Under the pieces are notes generated by a model that was not told the origin of the DNA, searched no databases, and worked only from the letters and a program-made list of their open reading frames with translations. From CATOSK01 sp034423195 (GTDB lineage Bacteria; Chloroflexota; Dehalococcoidia; Lucifugimonadales; UBA3495), in the NCBI GenBank assembly GCA_034423195.1, contig DAOUIZ010000033.1, positions 1 to 64,000 of the forward strand: a stretch of DNA of 64,000 bases. The letters run 5' to 3'. Position numbers and translations under genes: made by a program. Shown one piece after another: positions 17,375 to 25,254 of this stretch. Within the stretch, counting starts at the first letter, position 1, and each line of letters begins with the position of its first letter.

Positions 17375-18342
17375 CCGTAAGGAGCAACACGGTGGCGGTG
17401 ACCGGGGCGTCGGGTTACATAGGAACCCGCCTGCTAAGGGAGCTGGAAAAACGGGGGGACGGGCGCCTGGTCGCCCTGGACACCCGTCCGCTGGCGTTGC
17501 CGGTCCACAACATCGTGGCGAGGCGGAAGGATGTCAGCAGGCCCATCGACGACATCCTGCACCAGCACCGGGTATCCACCCTGGTGCACCTGGCATCGGC
17601 GGCCAGTCCCGACGGAGACGCCGGGGACGGGGACTCAACAACCAATGCCAACCTGCTGATGCTGGAATCGGTGCTGCACTCCTGCGAACGGGCCGGGGTC
17701 AACAACGTGGTGTTCCTGAGTTCCCACCTGGTCTACGGCGTCTGGCCGGACAATCCGATCCCGTTGACCGAGGACTCGCTCCTCCGGCCCAACAAGGACT
17801 ACCCTCCCTCGAACGAGAAATTCCTGTGCGAAGGCGCGGTGCAGAAATACGCGCTGCGTCATCCCGAAGCCTGCCTTACGGTCCTGCGGACGCCGCCGGT
17901 CCTGGGCCCGAGCACGCCACCCGACCCTTCGCGGATATTCCCAACCGCCGTGCCCCCGTGCCGGCGGCCGAGGGGCATCCCATTCCAGTTCCTGCACGAG
18001 GACGACCTGGCGCGGGCGATAACGACGGTTGTTGACCGGCAAACGGCAGGGACTTTCAACCTGGCCGCGGAAGGGATTGCCACATACAGCGAGATCGCGG
18101 AGGCATTGCTCTCCGGCTCCAAAACGAAGCGCAGAATTCCGGGACTCGGGATTCCGGGGCTGCTGCCCGTCGACCTGCCGCAGATGCCCAAGCTGGAACG
18201 GGGAGACGGATTCCGGCAACGGGACGTGCTGAAGCACCCTGTAATCCTCAGCACGGGTAAGGTCAAGCACGCGCTGGGGCTGCGAGCCCGGTATTCGTCC
18301 CTGGAGACGCTGACATCCTTCGTCAACGCGGCGCTGGTGTGA
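17371..18342 (+). CDS. NAD-dependent epimerase/dehydratase family protein in the hopanoid operon
   Basis: A 323-residue extended SDR protein. It has VAVTGASGYIGTRLLREL at the start, LVHLASAASPDGD, NVVFLSSHLVYG and PSNEKFLCE, where the usual YxxxK pair is changed: the position reads N-E-K-F, so the catalytic Tyr may be missing or come from nearby (DYPPSNEK). It overlaps hpnE by four bases (ATGA), which ties it to the hopanoid pathway. I do not recognise a named family. It could act as a side-chain reductase or epimerase on ribosylhopane, or be a non-catalytic nucleotide-binding protein. Confidence 0.8.
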   Translation: MTVRSNTVAVTGASGYIGTRLLRELEKRGDGRLVALDTRPLALPVHNIVARRKDVSRPIDDILHQHRVSTLVHLASAASPDGDAGDGDSTTNANLLMLESVLHSCERAGVNNVVFLSSHLVYGVWPDNPIPLTEDSLLRPNKDYPPSNEKFLCEGAVQKYALRHPEACLTVLRTPPVLGPSTPPDPSRIFPTAVPPCRRPRGIPFQFLHEDDLARAITTVVDRQTAGTFNLAAEGIATYSEIAEALLSGSKTKRRIPGLGIPGLLPVDLPQMPKLERGDGFRQRDVLKHPVILSTGKVKHALGLRARYSSLETLTSFVNAALV

Positions 18343-18345
18343 AGC

Positions 18346-19260
18346 GTGACTCCGCGCCGGCGACTCATCATCGACACGGACCCCGGGGTGGACGACGCCA
18401 TCGCCATCCTGATGGCCCTGGCGGCTCCCGAAGTGGAAGTGTTGGGGCTGACCACGGTGGGCGGCAACGTTTCCCTGGCCCAGGGGACGCGGAACGCGCT
18501 TTCCCTGCTGGAATTCACGGGAGCCGGCAACGTTCCCGTATCGCGGGGGGCGTCCCGGCCGCGGCGGGGGAAGTACCGGTATTCCCACGAGTTTCACGGA
18601 AGGACGGGGTTGACGCGGCGGATGCCCGCTCCGTCCATCCGGGCGGTTGGCGAACCGGCGGTGGAGTTCACGGCGGGACGGCTGGAACAGCAACCGGGGG
18701 AGATAGACCTGGTTGCGCTGGGCCCGTTGACCAACCTGGCCCGACTGCAACGCAGATATCCGGGAGCGCTGGCCAAGGGCCGTTCCGTGATTGTCATGGG
18801 CGGCGCCGTGGGGGTGCCGGGCAACGTGACTCCCCACGCCGAGTTCAACTTTTACAGCGATCCAGTGGCGGCGCAGGAGGTCCTGGAAACGGGAGTGCCG
18901 ATGACGCTGGTGGACCTGGGGGCCTGCCGGCAGGTGTGGATATCGAGGGAGGACGCGGCGGCAAGCCAGGGGGGAGGGCCGCTGGGCCGGCTGGCAGCGG
19001 AAATCCTGCAGGGATGGTTCGAGCAGGACCCGGGGCGGGACCGGTTCGAGTTCTACGATCCCTTGACTGTGGCGGCAGTAATTGATCCCGCCGTGGTCAG
19101 AGTCCGGTCGGTGACGCTGGAGGTGGATACCGGGGATCCCGGGCGGCTGGGTGAGTCTCGGGTAATCCGGGAGGGCGGTCCAACGGCAGTGGTTGAAGGT
19201 GTGGACGCGCCCCGGTTCTTCGCGCTGCTGGAGCGGTTGCTGGGGTTGGGAGCCGGCTAA
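18346..19260 (+). CDS. nucleoside hydrolase (inosine-uridine-preferring family)
   Basis: A 304-residue protein with the Ca2+-binding signature IIDTDPGVDDAIAI (Asp10, Asp12, Asp16 and Asp17), then VLGLTTVGGNVSL and VIVMGGAVGVPGNVTPHAEFNFYSDPVAA, the latter holding the Asn and Glu that contact ribose. Such enzymes split N-ribosides to free base and ribose. The GTG start lies three bases after the preceding stop, so the gene belongs to the hopanoid transcript. This suggests a substrate such as adenosylhopane rather than free nucleosides, but simple salvage remains possible. Its end overlaps the convergent aldo/keto reductase gene by four bases. Confidence 0.9.
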   Translation: MTPRRRLIIDTDPGVDDAIAILMALAAPEVEVLGLTTVGGNVSLAQGTRNALSLLEFTGAGNVPVSRGASRPRRGKYRYSHEFHGRTGLTRRMPAPSIRAVGEPAVEFTAGRLEQQPGEIDLVALGPLTNLARLQRRYPGALAKGRSVIVMGGAVGVPGNVTPHAEFNFYSDPVAAQEVLETGVPMTLVDLGACRQVWISREDAAASQGGGPLGRLAAEILQGWFEQDPGRDRFEFYDPLTVAAVIDPAVVRVRSVTLEVDTGDPGRLGESRVIREGGPTAVVEGVDAPRFFALLERLLGLGAG

Positions 19261-20264
19261 ACCTCGGTGAGGTTGGGGGACAGTTCCTCCAGCTCGAAGT
19301 TGTTTTCCCAGAGGAAGTCCAACTCCGCCTGCTCGGCTTCGGTCAGCGGCGGGGTATCCACCGCCTCCGAGTAGTCCCGCAGTTCGTCCAGGTTGGTGAA
19401 GTTGGGCAGGACGGAGACGATGCTGGGCTGGTAGAGGGCGAACTGGATGGCGGCCTGGCTCAACAACCGTCCGGTGTCCTCACCGGCGAGGAACTGCACC
19501 CTTTCCACCTTGCGGAGGGCCTCGCGCAGCCATTCCATGCGGCGGTGGGAGCGGTGGTCGCTTTCGTCGAACTCGGGTACCTGGGTGTAGCGGCCGGTCA
19601 GGGCCTCGGAGGCGTGGGGGACGCGGGAGAGGAGGCCGACCTCGCAGTCCTGGGCGATGGGGAAGAAGTCCCTGGCGGGTTCCTGCTCCAGGATGCTGTA
19701 TATGATCTGCAGGCTGTGGACGTGGCGCTCCTTCATGGACGCCTCGCCTTCCTCGAACCAGCCGATGTCGGGGCCGAGGGCGGAGCCGTAGTAGCGGATT
19801 TTCCCCTCGGTCTTGAGCTCCTCCAGGGTCTCGAAGACCTCTTCCTTTTCCAGGGCGTCGATCCTGGGGTTGTGGAGCTGGTAGAGATCGATGTAGTCGG
19901 TGTTGAGGCGGCGGAGGCTCTGCTCGCAGGCGAAGCGGATGAACTCGGGCTCGAACTTCTGGGGCCGCTCCTGGTGGCCGACGCGGGGGGTGAGGGTGTC
20001 GTAGAAGTCGTAGCCGAACTTGGTGGCTATGACGATGTCGTGGCGGCGGTGGCCGATGTGCTTGGCGAGGACTTCCTCACCAAACCCCTCGCCGTAGGTG
20101 TCGGCGGTGTCGAAGAAGTTGATTCCCAGGTCAACGGCGTTTTCCAGGAGGGCGGCCTTCTCATTGTCCGGGATATGGCCCCACCAGTTGGTGGCGACGG
20201 TCCAGACGCCGAAGCCGACTTCGGAGAGGGAAAGGTCGGTGCGGGGGAGGTTGCGGTATTTCAT
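19257..20264 (-). CDS. aldo/keto reductase
   Basis: A 335-residue TIM-barrel reductase. The tetrad is visible: Asp and Tyr in FFDTADTYGEG, Lys in VIATKFGYDFY and His in LYQLHNPRID. The N-terminal MKYRNLPRTDLSLSEVGFG is typical. It reduces carbonyl compounds with NADPH; the substrate is unknown. The gene is convergent with the nucleoside hydrolase, overlapping by four bases. No strong ribosome site is seen. The first ~30 bases and upstream sequence recur at 20906-20940. Confidence 0.92.
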   Translation of the reverse strand: MKYRNLPRTDLSLSEVGFGVWTVATNWWGHIPDNEKAALLENAVDLGINFFDTADTYGEGFGEEVLAKHIGHRRHDIVIATKFGYDFYDTLTPRVGHQERPQKFEPEFIRFACEQSLRRLNTDYIDLYQLHNPRIDALEKEEVFETLEELKTEGKIRYYGSALGPDIGWFEEGEASMKERHVHSLQIIYSILEQEPARDFFPIAQDCEVGLLSRVPHASEALTGRYTQVPEFDESDHRSHRRMEWLREALRKVERVQFLAGEDTGRLLSQAAIQFALYQPSIVSVLPNFTNLDELRDYSEAVDTPPLTEAEQAELDFLWENNFELEELSPNLTEV

Positions 20265-20268
20265 GGGG
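20234..20268. repeat. 35-bp direct repeat, copy 1 (5' end of the aldo/keto reductase gene)
   Basis: Identical to 20906-20940. It covers the reductase start codon and its first ten codons on the minus strand. Similarity continues weakly for about ten bases upstream of the start. Confidence 0.9.
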
Positions 20269-20327
20269 GGTTACATCCTTTTCTGGTGGTTGAATCGACG
20301 AAAGCCATTCCGTAGACGGGAAATCCT

Positions 20328-20585
20328 TTAACCGGGTACTCCCGTAACTATCCCGTGCCTGGCGAGAATGGCGTCCACAAAGGGTTTGAGGATAGCCTCC
20401 GCTCCCATTTCGATGCAGATTCCCGCCACCCGGTTCTCATTTTCCCGGTCGTAGAAGACGACCACGTTCCTGGCGATGGTTTCACCGTCCCCAAAGGGCC
20501 GACCGGTTTCGATGTACAAGTACCCTTCTTCGGGGTAGTAGGTCACTACTGGTTCGGGGATCTGGTTGGTGTCTGGTTTTGCCAT
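20328..20585 (-). CDS. DUF2283-like small protein (candidate antitoxin)
   Basis: An 85-residue protein with VTYYPEEGYLYIETG, then ARNVVVFYDRENENRVAGICIE and an Ala/Ile-rich C-terminal helix. This beta-strand pattern, with an acidic D.E...V.GI strand, is that of the DUF2283 family, whose genes are often next to a small toxin-like gene. The start at 20585 has GGAGG upstream. It overlaps the preceding gene (20546-20890) by 40 bases, so the two are one unit. The antitoxin role is inference from pairing and size. Confidence 0.7.
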   Translation of the reverse strand: MAKPDTNQIPEPVVTYYPEEGYLYIETGRPFGDGETIARNVVVFYDRENENRVAGICIEMGAEAILKPFVDAILARHGIVTGVPG

Positions 20586-20890
20586 GGTCTGCCTCCGTAC
20601 TGGTCTTCCAAACCGCGGTCGGAATAAGCGGTTTCGAACCTGCCATTTTCCGGGGAATTTCCCTCGTATACTACCTTGATCCACCGGTCCCAGCCTGGAA
20701 CTCTTCCAACCAGAACGGTCATGGGATTTCCGGTGGCCTGGCTGGTTTCTTCCCACCGGTCATAGGGATCTCTGGTGATGAGTACCACCCACTCTGGACG
20801 TATATCCGAGTGGCGGCCCAATGCTGTCTCTCCGTGGCGGGTTTTAGGAAGAGCATGGAATGCTTGCCGTAATGCGAGGTCATCTTCCAA
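20546..20890 (-). CDS. small DUF4258/RelE-like protein (candidate toxin)
   Basis: A 114-residue protein. The segment RHSDIRPEWVVLITRDPYDRWEE followed by VGRVPGWDRWIKVVYEGN and GRFETAYSDRG resembles small toxin-like DUF4258 proteins (helix, then strands ending in a V-T-AY motif). The likely start is TTG at 20890; there is no in-frame ATG before the upstream stop and no clear ribosome site, so the true start is uncertain. It overlaps the DUF2283-like gene, a common toxin-antitoxin arrangement. Family assignment is by eye and tentative. Confidence 0.5.
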   Translation of the reverse strand: MEDDLALRQAFHALPKTRHGETALGRHSDIRPEWVVLITRDPYDRWEETSQATGNPMTVLVGRVPGWDRWIKVVYEGNSPENGRFETAYSDRGLEDQYGGRPWQNQTPTRSPNQ

Positions 20891-20905
20891 TAGTTCAATA
20901 CAAGC

Positions 20906-20940
20906 GGTCGGTGCGGGGGAGGTTGCGGTATTTCATGGGG
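20906..20940. repeat. 35-bp direct repeat, copy 2 (remnant of reductase 5' end)
   Basis: A perfect copy of 20234-20268, standing alone. On the minus strand it still has the ATG and ten codons of the aldo/keto reductase, then stops after three more codons. It is a remnant of duplication or of insertion of the small-gene cassette. Confidence 0.9.
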
Positions 20941-20958
20941 AGTTAATTCCTTTGTGGG

Positions 20959-21387
20959 TTAGGTGCGGGCTGGATGAACTTCGTCCCGACCGACCAAGGC
21001 GGCCAGGAGGGAGGCCACAGAAACATTTCGTTCTCCGTATCCATATATCCCGGTGTGGGATGGGTCGTGAGCATCGCCCAACATCAGGAAACGGATGTCA
21101 AGTTCCAGCCGGTCTTTGCAAGCCGAGACTGCGTCTCCGACACCCAGGACAGCGAACGAACCGCTGCCAGCAAGGCGGAAACCCTTTCCCGACAGGGCTC
21201 CAATAACCCCGCTGATTTGCGACCGTCGTTCCGATTCATGGAAGTATTCCAGCCAGTTGGTGGAAAGATACTCTTCTCCTGACCGCAGATAAAAGGCGGT
21301 ATCCAGCGGAGTTCCGCTGATTCCGATGTCGCGACGCCGGCAATACCGCGCAACGTGGTGATGCGGGAGCAAGTCCGTTACGGTCAG
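20959..21387 (-). CDS. hypothetical protein, probably starting at CTG
   Basis: About 142 residues, unrecognised. The N-terminus would be (M)TVTDLLPHHHVARYC, then GTPLDTAFYLRSGEEYLSTNWLEYF, and a C-terminal LMLGDAHDPSHTGIYGYGERN with several His and Asp residues. The frame is open upstream to the previous gene's stop. GGAGG lies just before a CTG at 21387 that overlaps that stop as CTGA, exactly where an ATGA overlap would be expected; a TTG at 21372 is the alternative. It is likely coupled to, and functions with, the preceding gene. No function is proposed. Confidence 0.6.
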   Translation of the reverse strand: MTVTDLLPHHHVARYCRRRDIGISGTPLDTAFYLRSGEEYLSTNWLEYFHESERRSQISGVIGALSGKGFRLAGSGSFAVLGVGDAVSACKDRLELDIRFLMLGDAHDPSHTGIYGYGERNVSVASLLAALVGRDEVHPART

Positions 21388-21839
21388 TCCTCCTTAATTC
21401 GCTGGAACCATTCCCCGAACTCTACAAGCCGGCTGGTTATGTGGGAACGACTGCCCGTTTCCTGTCCTCCGGCCAGGTCTGCGAAAGTGCCGTCGGATTT
21501 GCAAGCGGCGTACATCACATTGTCCCGGTCGAGGAACCAGAGGGTTGCACGCCTCGGGTCAGAAAAACGCCAAACGGCGCAAATCCAGCCCTCGGGGGAA
21601 CACGCCAAGTCCAACTTTCCGGTGGATTCCACCTCTGCAAAAAAGGCGAGGAACCCCAGGACGCTCTCCAGGGTTACCGGGACGTCCCCGTCTTCCAAAT
21701 CTTCATCCGATGCAAAATAACCTATGCGGTCCGCCAGATCGTTCCGGCCCCAAGCGCACAGCATATCACGGGCAGCGGCTACCGACGGGATGCCCTCGAT
21801 CTCCATTTTCGACAGGGGGCGTTTCTTGAAGCTGACCAT
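21384..21839 (-). CDS. hypothetical protein, first gene of a two-gene unit
   Basis: A 151-residue protein that I do not recognise. It has an N-terminal Lys-rich stretch, an acidic segment (FASDEDLEDGDVPVTLESVLGFLAFF) and a Trp-rich beta region (EGWICAVWRFSDPRRATLWFLDRDNVMYA). The start ATG is at 21839. Its stop overlaps the likely CTG start of the next gene. Such pairs are common in cassettes of poorly conserved small genes; nothing in it shows a catalytic site. Confidence 0.6.
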   Translation of the reverse strand: MVSFKKRPLSKMEIEGIPSVAAARDMLCAWGRNDLADRIGYFASDEDLEDGDVPVTLESVLGFLAFFAEVESTGKLDLACSPEGWICAVWRFSDPRRATLWFLDRDNVMYAACKSDGTFADLAGGQETGSRSHITSRLVEFGEWFQRIKED

Positions 21840-21845
21840 CAGCTT

Positions 21846-22430
21846 TTACGCCCTTACCAGCCCCAGGCTTCCCTTGATGGCCTCGACTTCCTGTTGGAAG
21901 GCTTGGTCGGTGAGGGCAGGGGTGAGGTTGCCGAGGTCAACGCGGGGGATGATGTCCACCCAGGACTTGCAGCCGCCGTATTCGGGGATGAAGGGGACGG
22001 TGACGGGCTGCTCTATCCGGTAGACCCGCAGCAGCATGATGGACAGGGGCAGCATGGGCTTCCAGTGGAGGCGGGACTGGGCGTAGGCATCGGTCCAGAT
22101 GTGGTGGGGCGATAGGTCGTCCACCTTTTCCTGGGCCTCGACTTCCATGAGTTCTTCGACCTTCGCGAAGTGGGTGAAGGTGATGGATTCGGACCGGGGG
22201 GAGTCTTCGAGCAGGCGGGACAGGGCGGGCTGGTGCTCGTCCTTGAGCAGGTCCTCCCGCTGGTGCTCGTAGGTGGGGTAGAGGAGAAACTCGGGGTGGA
22301 TGACCCGAAAGTCCTTGCCTTCCTCGTGGATGCCGCCCTTGCGGAGCAGGAGAATCTGCTGCCCCTTGCTGAGGGCGTCGACGGTGACGGCCCATTCCTT
22401 CAAGGCTAGCTGGCAACGGTTTGGCAGCAT
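21846..22430 (-). CDS. DUF1802 family protein
   Basis: A 194-residue protein beginning LALKEWAVTVDALSKGQQ, followed by ILLLRKGGIHEEG and FRVIHPEFLLYPTYEHQ, the core of DUF1802 proteins, whose function is unknown. The C-terminal half includes WTDAYAQSRLHWKPMLPLSIMLLRVY. It starts at ATG 22430 and ends six bases before the hypothetical gene at 21839, so it may head that small operon. Confidence 0.82.
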   Translation of the reverse strand: MLPNRCQLALKEWAVTVDALSKGQQILLLRKGGIHEEGKDFRVIHPEFLLYPTYEHQREDLLKDEHQPALSRLLEDSPRSESITFTHFAKVEELMEVEAQEKVDDLSPHHIWTDAYAQSRLHWKPMLPLSIMLLRVYRIEQPVTVPFIPEYGGCKSWVDIIPRVDLGNLTPALTDQAFQQEVEAIKGSLGLVRA

Positions 22431-22539
22431 GGCGTTCCTCCCATCGCAATCTTAATCAGTCAATGTATGGCAATGGTAGCATCCGGCGTACAGGCGCTCA
22501 ATCCCCGGAGGGGATGGACAGGACGCCGCACCCCGTTCG

Positions 22540-23361
22540 TTAGAGGAACTGGTTGAGCTTGAGCATCCCGGCCAGGTTGCGGGTGGTCACTTCGGAGACC
22601 TCTTCCACGGCGATGCCCTTGATTTCGGCCAGCTTGCGGGCGACCTCGAGGACGTGGCGGGGTTCGGTCCAGTTGTGGCGGTATTTCTTGAAGGGCTGGG
22701 GATAGGCGTCGGTTTCCAGGACCATGTTCTCCAGGGGGATGTTGCGGGCGGTCTCCTGGAGCTCGGGGAGGCGGAGCAGGGGTCGGGCCAGGGATATGAA
22801 GAAGCCGCAGTCGATGGCCTCCAGCGCGGTGGGCTCGTCACCCTGGAAGTAGTGCATCGCGCCGCCGACCTCGTGGGCGCGTTCCTCCCGGAGCAGGCGG
22901 AAAACGTCGGGGTGGGACTCGCGGGAGTGGAAGATGACGGGCAGGTCCAGGCTGCGGGCCAGGCGGATATGCTCCCGGAAGACCTGGTGCTGGGTCTCGG
23001 GGTCGGGAGAGCCAGGCAGGTAGTCCAGGCCGACCTCGCTGATGCAGACCACCTCGGGGCGCGTCCGGGCCATCCCTTCCAGCTCGGCGTAGGCGTCCTC
23101 GTCAACGGTCTGGTGGGCGTTGGTGGGGTGGATGCCGACGCCGGCGTGGAAGATGTCGTACTGGCGGGCCATGTCGATGCAGGCGCGGGTGGAGTCCATG
23201 GTGGTGCCGGCCAAGACGATGAACTTGATGGCGGCGGCCTCGGCCCGCTGGACTATCCCGGGGATTTCCGAGGGAGCGTACTGATCGAGGTGGGTATGGG
23301 CGTCTCCGAAGACGACTCCGGCGGGAGGGGCTGGTTCCGGCGGTATCTGGTCTTCCGGCAT
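22540..23361 (-). CDS. TatD family metal-dependent hydrolase
   Basis: A 273-residue TIM-barrel hydrolase. Metal ligands are visible as DAHTHLD (His22, His24), SEVGLDY (Glu), VIFHSRES (His), MHYFQG (His) and LETDAYPQP (Asp). The family has 3'-5' deoxyribonuclease activity in some members. The strand order is standard and the length usual. It is transcribed divergently from the BNR-repeat gene at 23605, with about 240 bases between in which no strong promoter stands out. Confidence 0.9.
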   Translation of the reverse strand: MPEDQIPPEPAPPAGVVFGDAHTHLDQYAPSEIPGIVQRAEAAAIKFIVLAGTTMDSTRACIDMARQYDIFHAGVGIHPTNAHQTVDEDAYAELEGMARTRPEVVCISEVGLDYLPGSPDPETQHQVFREHIRLARSLDLPVIFHSRESHPDVFRLLREERAHEVGGAMHYFQGDEPTALEAIDCGFFISLARPLLRLPELQETARNIPLENMVLETDAYPQPFKKYRHNWTEPRHVLEVARKLAEIKGIAVEEVSEVTTRNLAGMLKLNQFL

Positions 23362-23604
23362 GGGGCTGTCCTCCGGGGATTTGGTGTTCCCAGTTTACAC
23401 TCGGCGGGGGACAAAGCGCCAACGGACGAACTGTCCGGCGGGCGGCGGCGCACCGGCGCACCGGGTTGTTGACGTCATTTCGGCGGCGGAGCCGGACCGG
23501 ATAATCGCCGGTAGCTTTTCGGATGAGTTGCGGCTATCATACGGCTAACCAAGGGTGGCCTAACGGAAAATCCAACGGCTTCGTGCCGAAAGGAGGATGC
23601 ACCA

Positions 23605-24591
23605 ATGGCGAAGGATTATACGATTTACGTAGGGAGCGTCGGCGGGGGGCTGTCCTTCAGCCCGGACGGCGGCGAGACCTGGAACCGGGTGCGGGACCCG
23701 CTGCCCTCTGAATGCAACGTGCGGGCGCTGACGGTCGATCCCAACGACCCGCACCGGGTCATCGTCGGGTCGGACGTGGGCCTGTTCCGCAGCAACGACA
23801 ACGGCGGAAGCTGGGAGCATATTGAATCGCCCCTGGACGACAACATCCAGACCTGGTCGGTCACTGTTGACGCGGAGGACAGCGACACCATCTTCGTGGG
23901 CGCGCGGCCCGACGCCTATCGCTCCCGGGACGGCGGTAAGACCTGGGACCACCTGGACATAGGAGTGACGATCCCCTGCCCGGTGGGCATTCCCCGGACG
24001 ACCAACATGATAGTCGATCCCCGGGACCACCGCACCATCTGGGCGGGCATCGAGGTGGACGGTGTCTACAAGAGCCTGGACGGCGGCGACAGCTGGGTCC
24101 ACCTGCCGGACCTGGGTCCCGATCCCTTCCACGGCGACGTTCACGGCATGGCCATAAAGCCGGGACGGGAGACCTCGGTGTACGTGACCAGCCCCTTCGG
24201 AATCGCCACCAGCACCGATGAGGGGGAGAGCTGGGACTACCACGAGTTCCCCAAGTTCCACGAGGGCGACGCCCGCTCCTACTGCCGGGGCGTGGCGCTA
24301 AAGGCCGACGACCCGGATACCATGTTCGTCGGCAACGGCGACTTCATTCCCGGCGTGACCGGAGCGATCCGCCGCAGCAAGGACGGGGGCCGGAACTGGG
24401 ACTCGGCGCCGCTGCCGGTGGAGCCCAACTCGGTGGTGTACTGGTTCGGGACCCATGCCGAGCGGCCCAACGTCATCGCGGCGGCCAGCCTATACGGGTA
24501 TGTGTACCTGAGCGAGGACGGCGGGGAGTCCTGGAGCAAGCTGAGGAAGGAGTTCGGCGAGGTCCGCACCGTGGCGGTGACGCCCAACTAA
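23605..24591 (+). CDS. BNR/Asp-box repeat protein (sialidase-like beta-propeller)
   Basis: A 328-residue protein made almost wholly of Asp-box repeats: SPDGGETWNRV, SNDNGGSWEHI, SRDGGKTWDHL, SLDGGDSWVHL, STDEGESWDYH, SKDGGRNWDSA and SEDGGESWSKL. These are spaced about 45 residues apart, which fits a six- or seven-bladed propeller. There is no signal peptide or lipobox, so it looks cytoplasmic as read. The catalytic residues of sialidases are not obvious, so it is more likely a binding or scaffold propeller. AAGGAGG precedes the ATG. Proteins of this kind are common in Chloroflexota. Confidence 0.85.
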   Translation: MAKDYTIYVGSVGGGLSFSPDGGETWNRVRDPLPSECNVRALTVDPNDPHRVIVGSDVGLFRSNDNGGSWEHIESPLDDNIQTWSVTVDAEDSDTIFVGARPDAYRSRDGGKTWDHLDIGVTIPCPVGIPRTTNMIVDPRDHRTIWAGIEVDGVYKSLDGGDSWVHLPDLGPDPFHGDVHGMAIKPGRETSVYVTSPFGIATSTDEGESWDYHEFPKFHEGDARSYCRGVALKADDPDTMFVGNGDFIPGVTGAIRRSKDGGRNWDSAPLPVEPNSVVYWFGTHAERPNVIAAASLYGYVYLSEDGGESWSKLRKEFGEVRTVAVTPN

Positions 24592-24714
24592 CCTTCCAGC
24601 TATCGCATCCAGCCGATGAACCTGCAAGCGGTGGTGGGGGTTGAGCCTCCACCACCGCAGTTATTCCCGCATCCGGTTTCCCACCGGATGTATAATGGCG
24701 GCGGGAGAAGCCGA

Positions 24715-25254
24715 ATGACACAGGAACTGCCGCCACCCGGCTCCAACGGTGTAGAATCGCACGCAGCCATGAGCCGACGGTTTATCGCTCATGCCCGGGA
24801 TGAGTTGGACCGGGGCGACCGGCTCCAGGCTTCGGAGAAGCTGTGGGGAGCGTGTGCCCACGCCCTGAAGGCCGTGGCGATCCAGCGGGGTTGGAGCCAC
24901 ACGAAGCACCGGGACATCCACAGTATTGCTATCCAAATCGGTAACGAGTTTGGGCGGCCGGACTTTGAGGCGAAAATCAGGATCGCGAACTCTTTCCACG
25001 AGAACTTCTACGAAAACGAAGAAGAGGAAGACAGTATCAGGCGGGCGATAGACGAGGCGGAAGGCTTCATTGCCGACCTTGAAGAAGTCCGTGACGCAGG
25101 GCCGAGGCCCTTCACCATAGCCAACGAGTCGGACCGGAACCGGGTTGGGCAGCTGCTGGGGCTGCGGCGAAGCGAGCGGCCCGAGATTGGCGACCACTCC
25201 GAGGTCGGATTCAGCAAGACGGACCGAAACCAGAACAAGGAGGACCAATCGTGA
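24715..25254 (+). CDS. PaREP1/HEPN-like helical protein
   Basis: A 179-residue protein. The core SRRFIAHARDELDRGDRLQASEKLWGACAHALKAVA is a PaREP1/HEPN-type helical pair, followed by HRDIHSIAIQIGNEFG and an acidic helix with FYENEEEEDSIRRAIDEAE. HEPN-type proteins include RNases and nucleotide-sensor partners, but the RxxxxH nuclease motif is not seen clearly. The start at 24715 is preferred to upstream in-frame codons. The last bases overlap the FAH gene start (GTGA), so the two are co-translated, an unusual partner. A related helical gene is at 31084. Confidence 0.7.
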   Translation: MTQELPPPGSNGVESHAAMSRRFIAHARDELDRGDRLQASEKLWGACAHALKAVAIQRGWSHTKHRDIHSIAIQIGNEFGRPDFEAKIRIANSFHENFYENEEEEDSIRRAIDEAEGFIADLEEVRDAGPRPFTIANESDRNRVGQLLGLRRSERPEIGDHSEVGFSKTDRNQNKEDQS

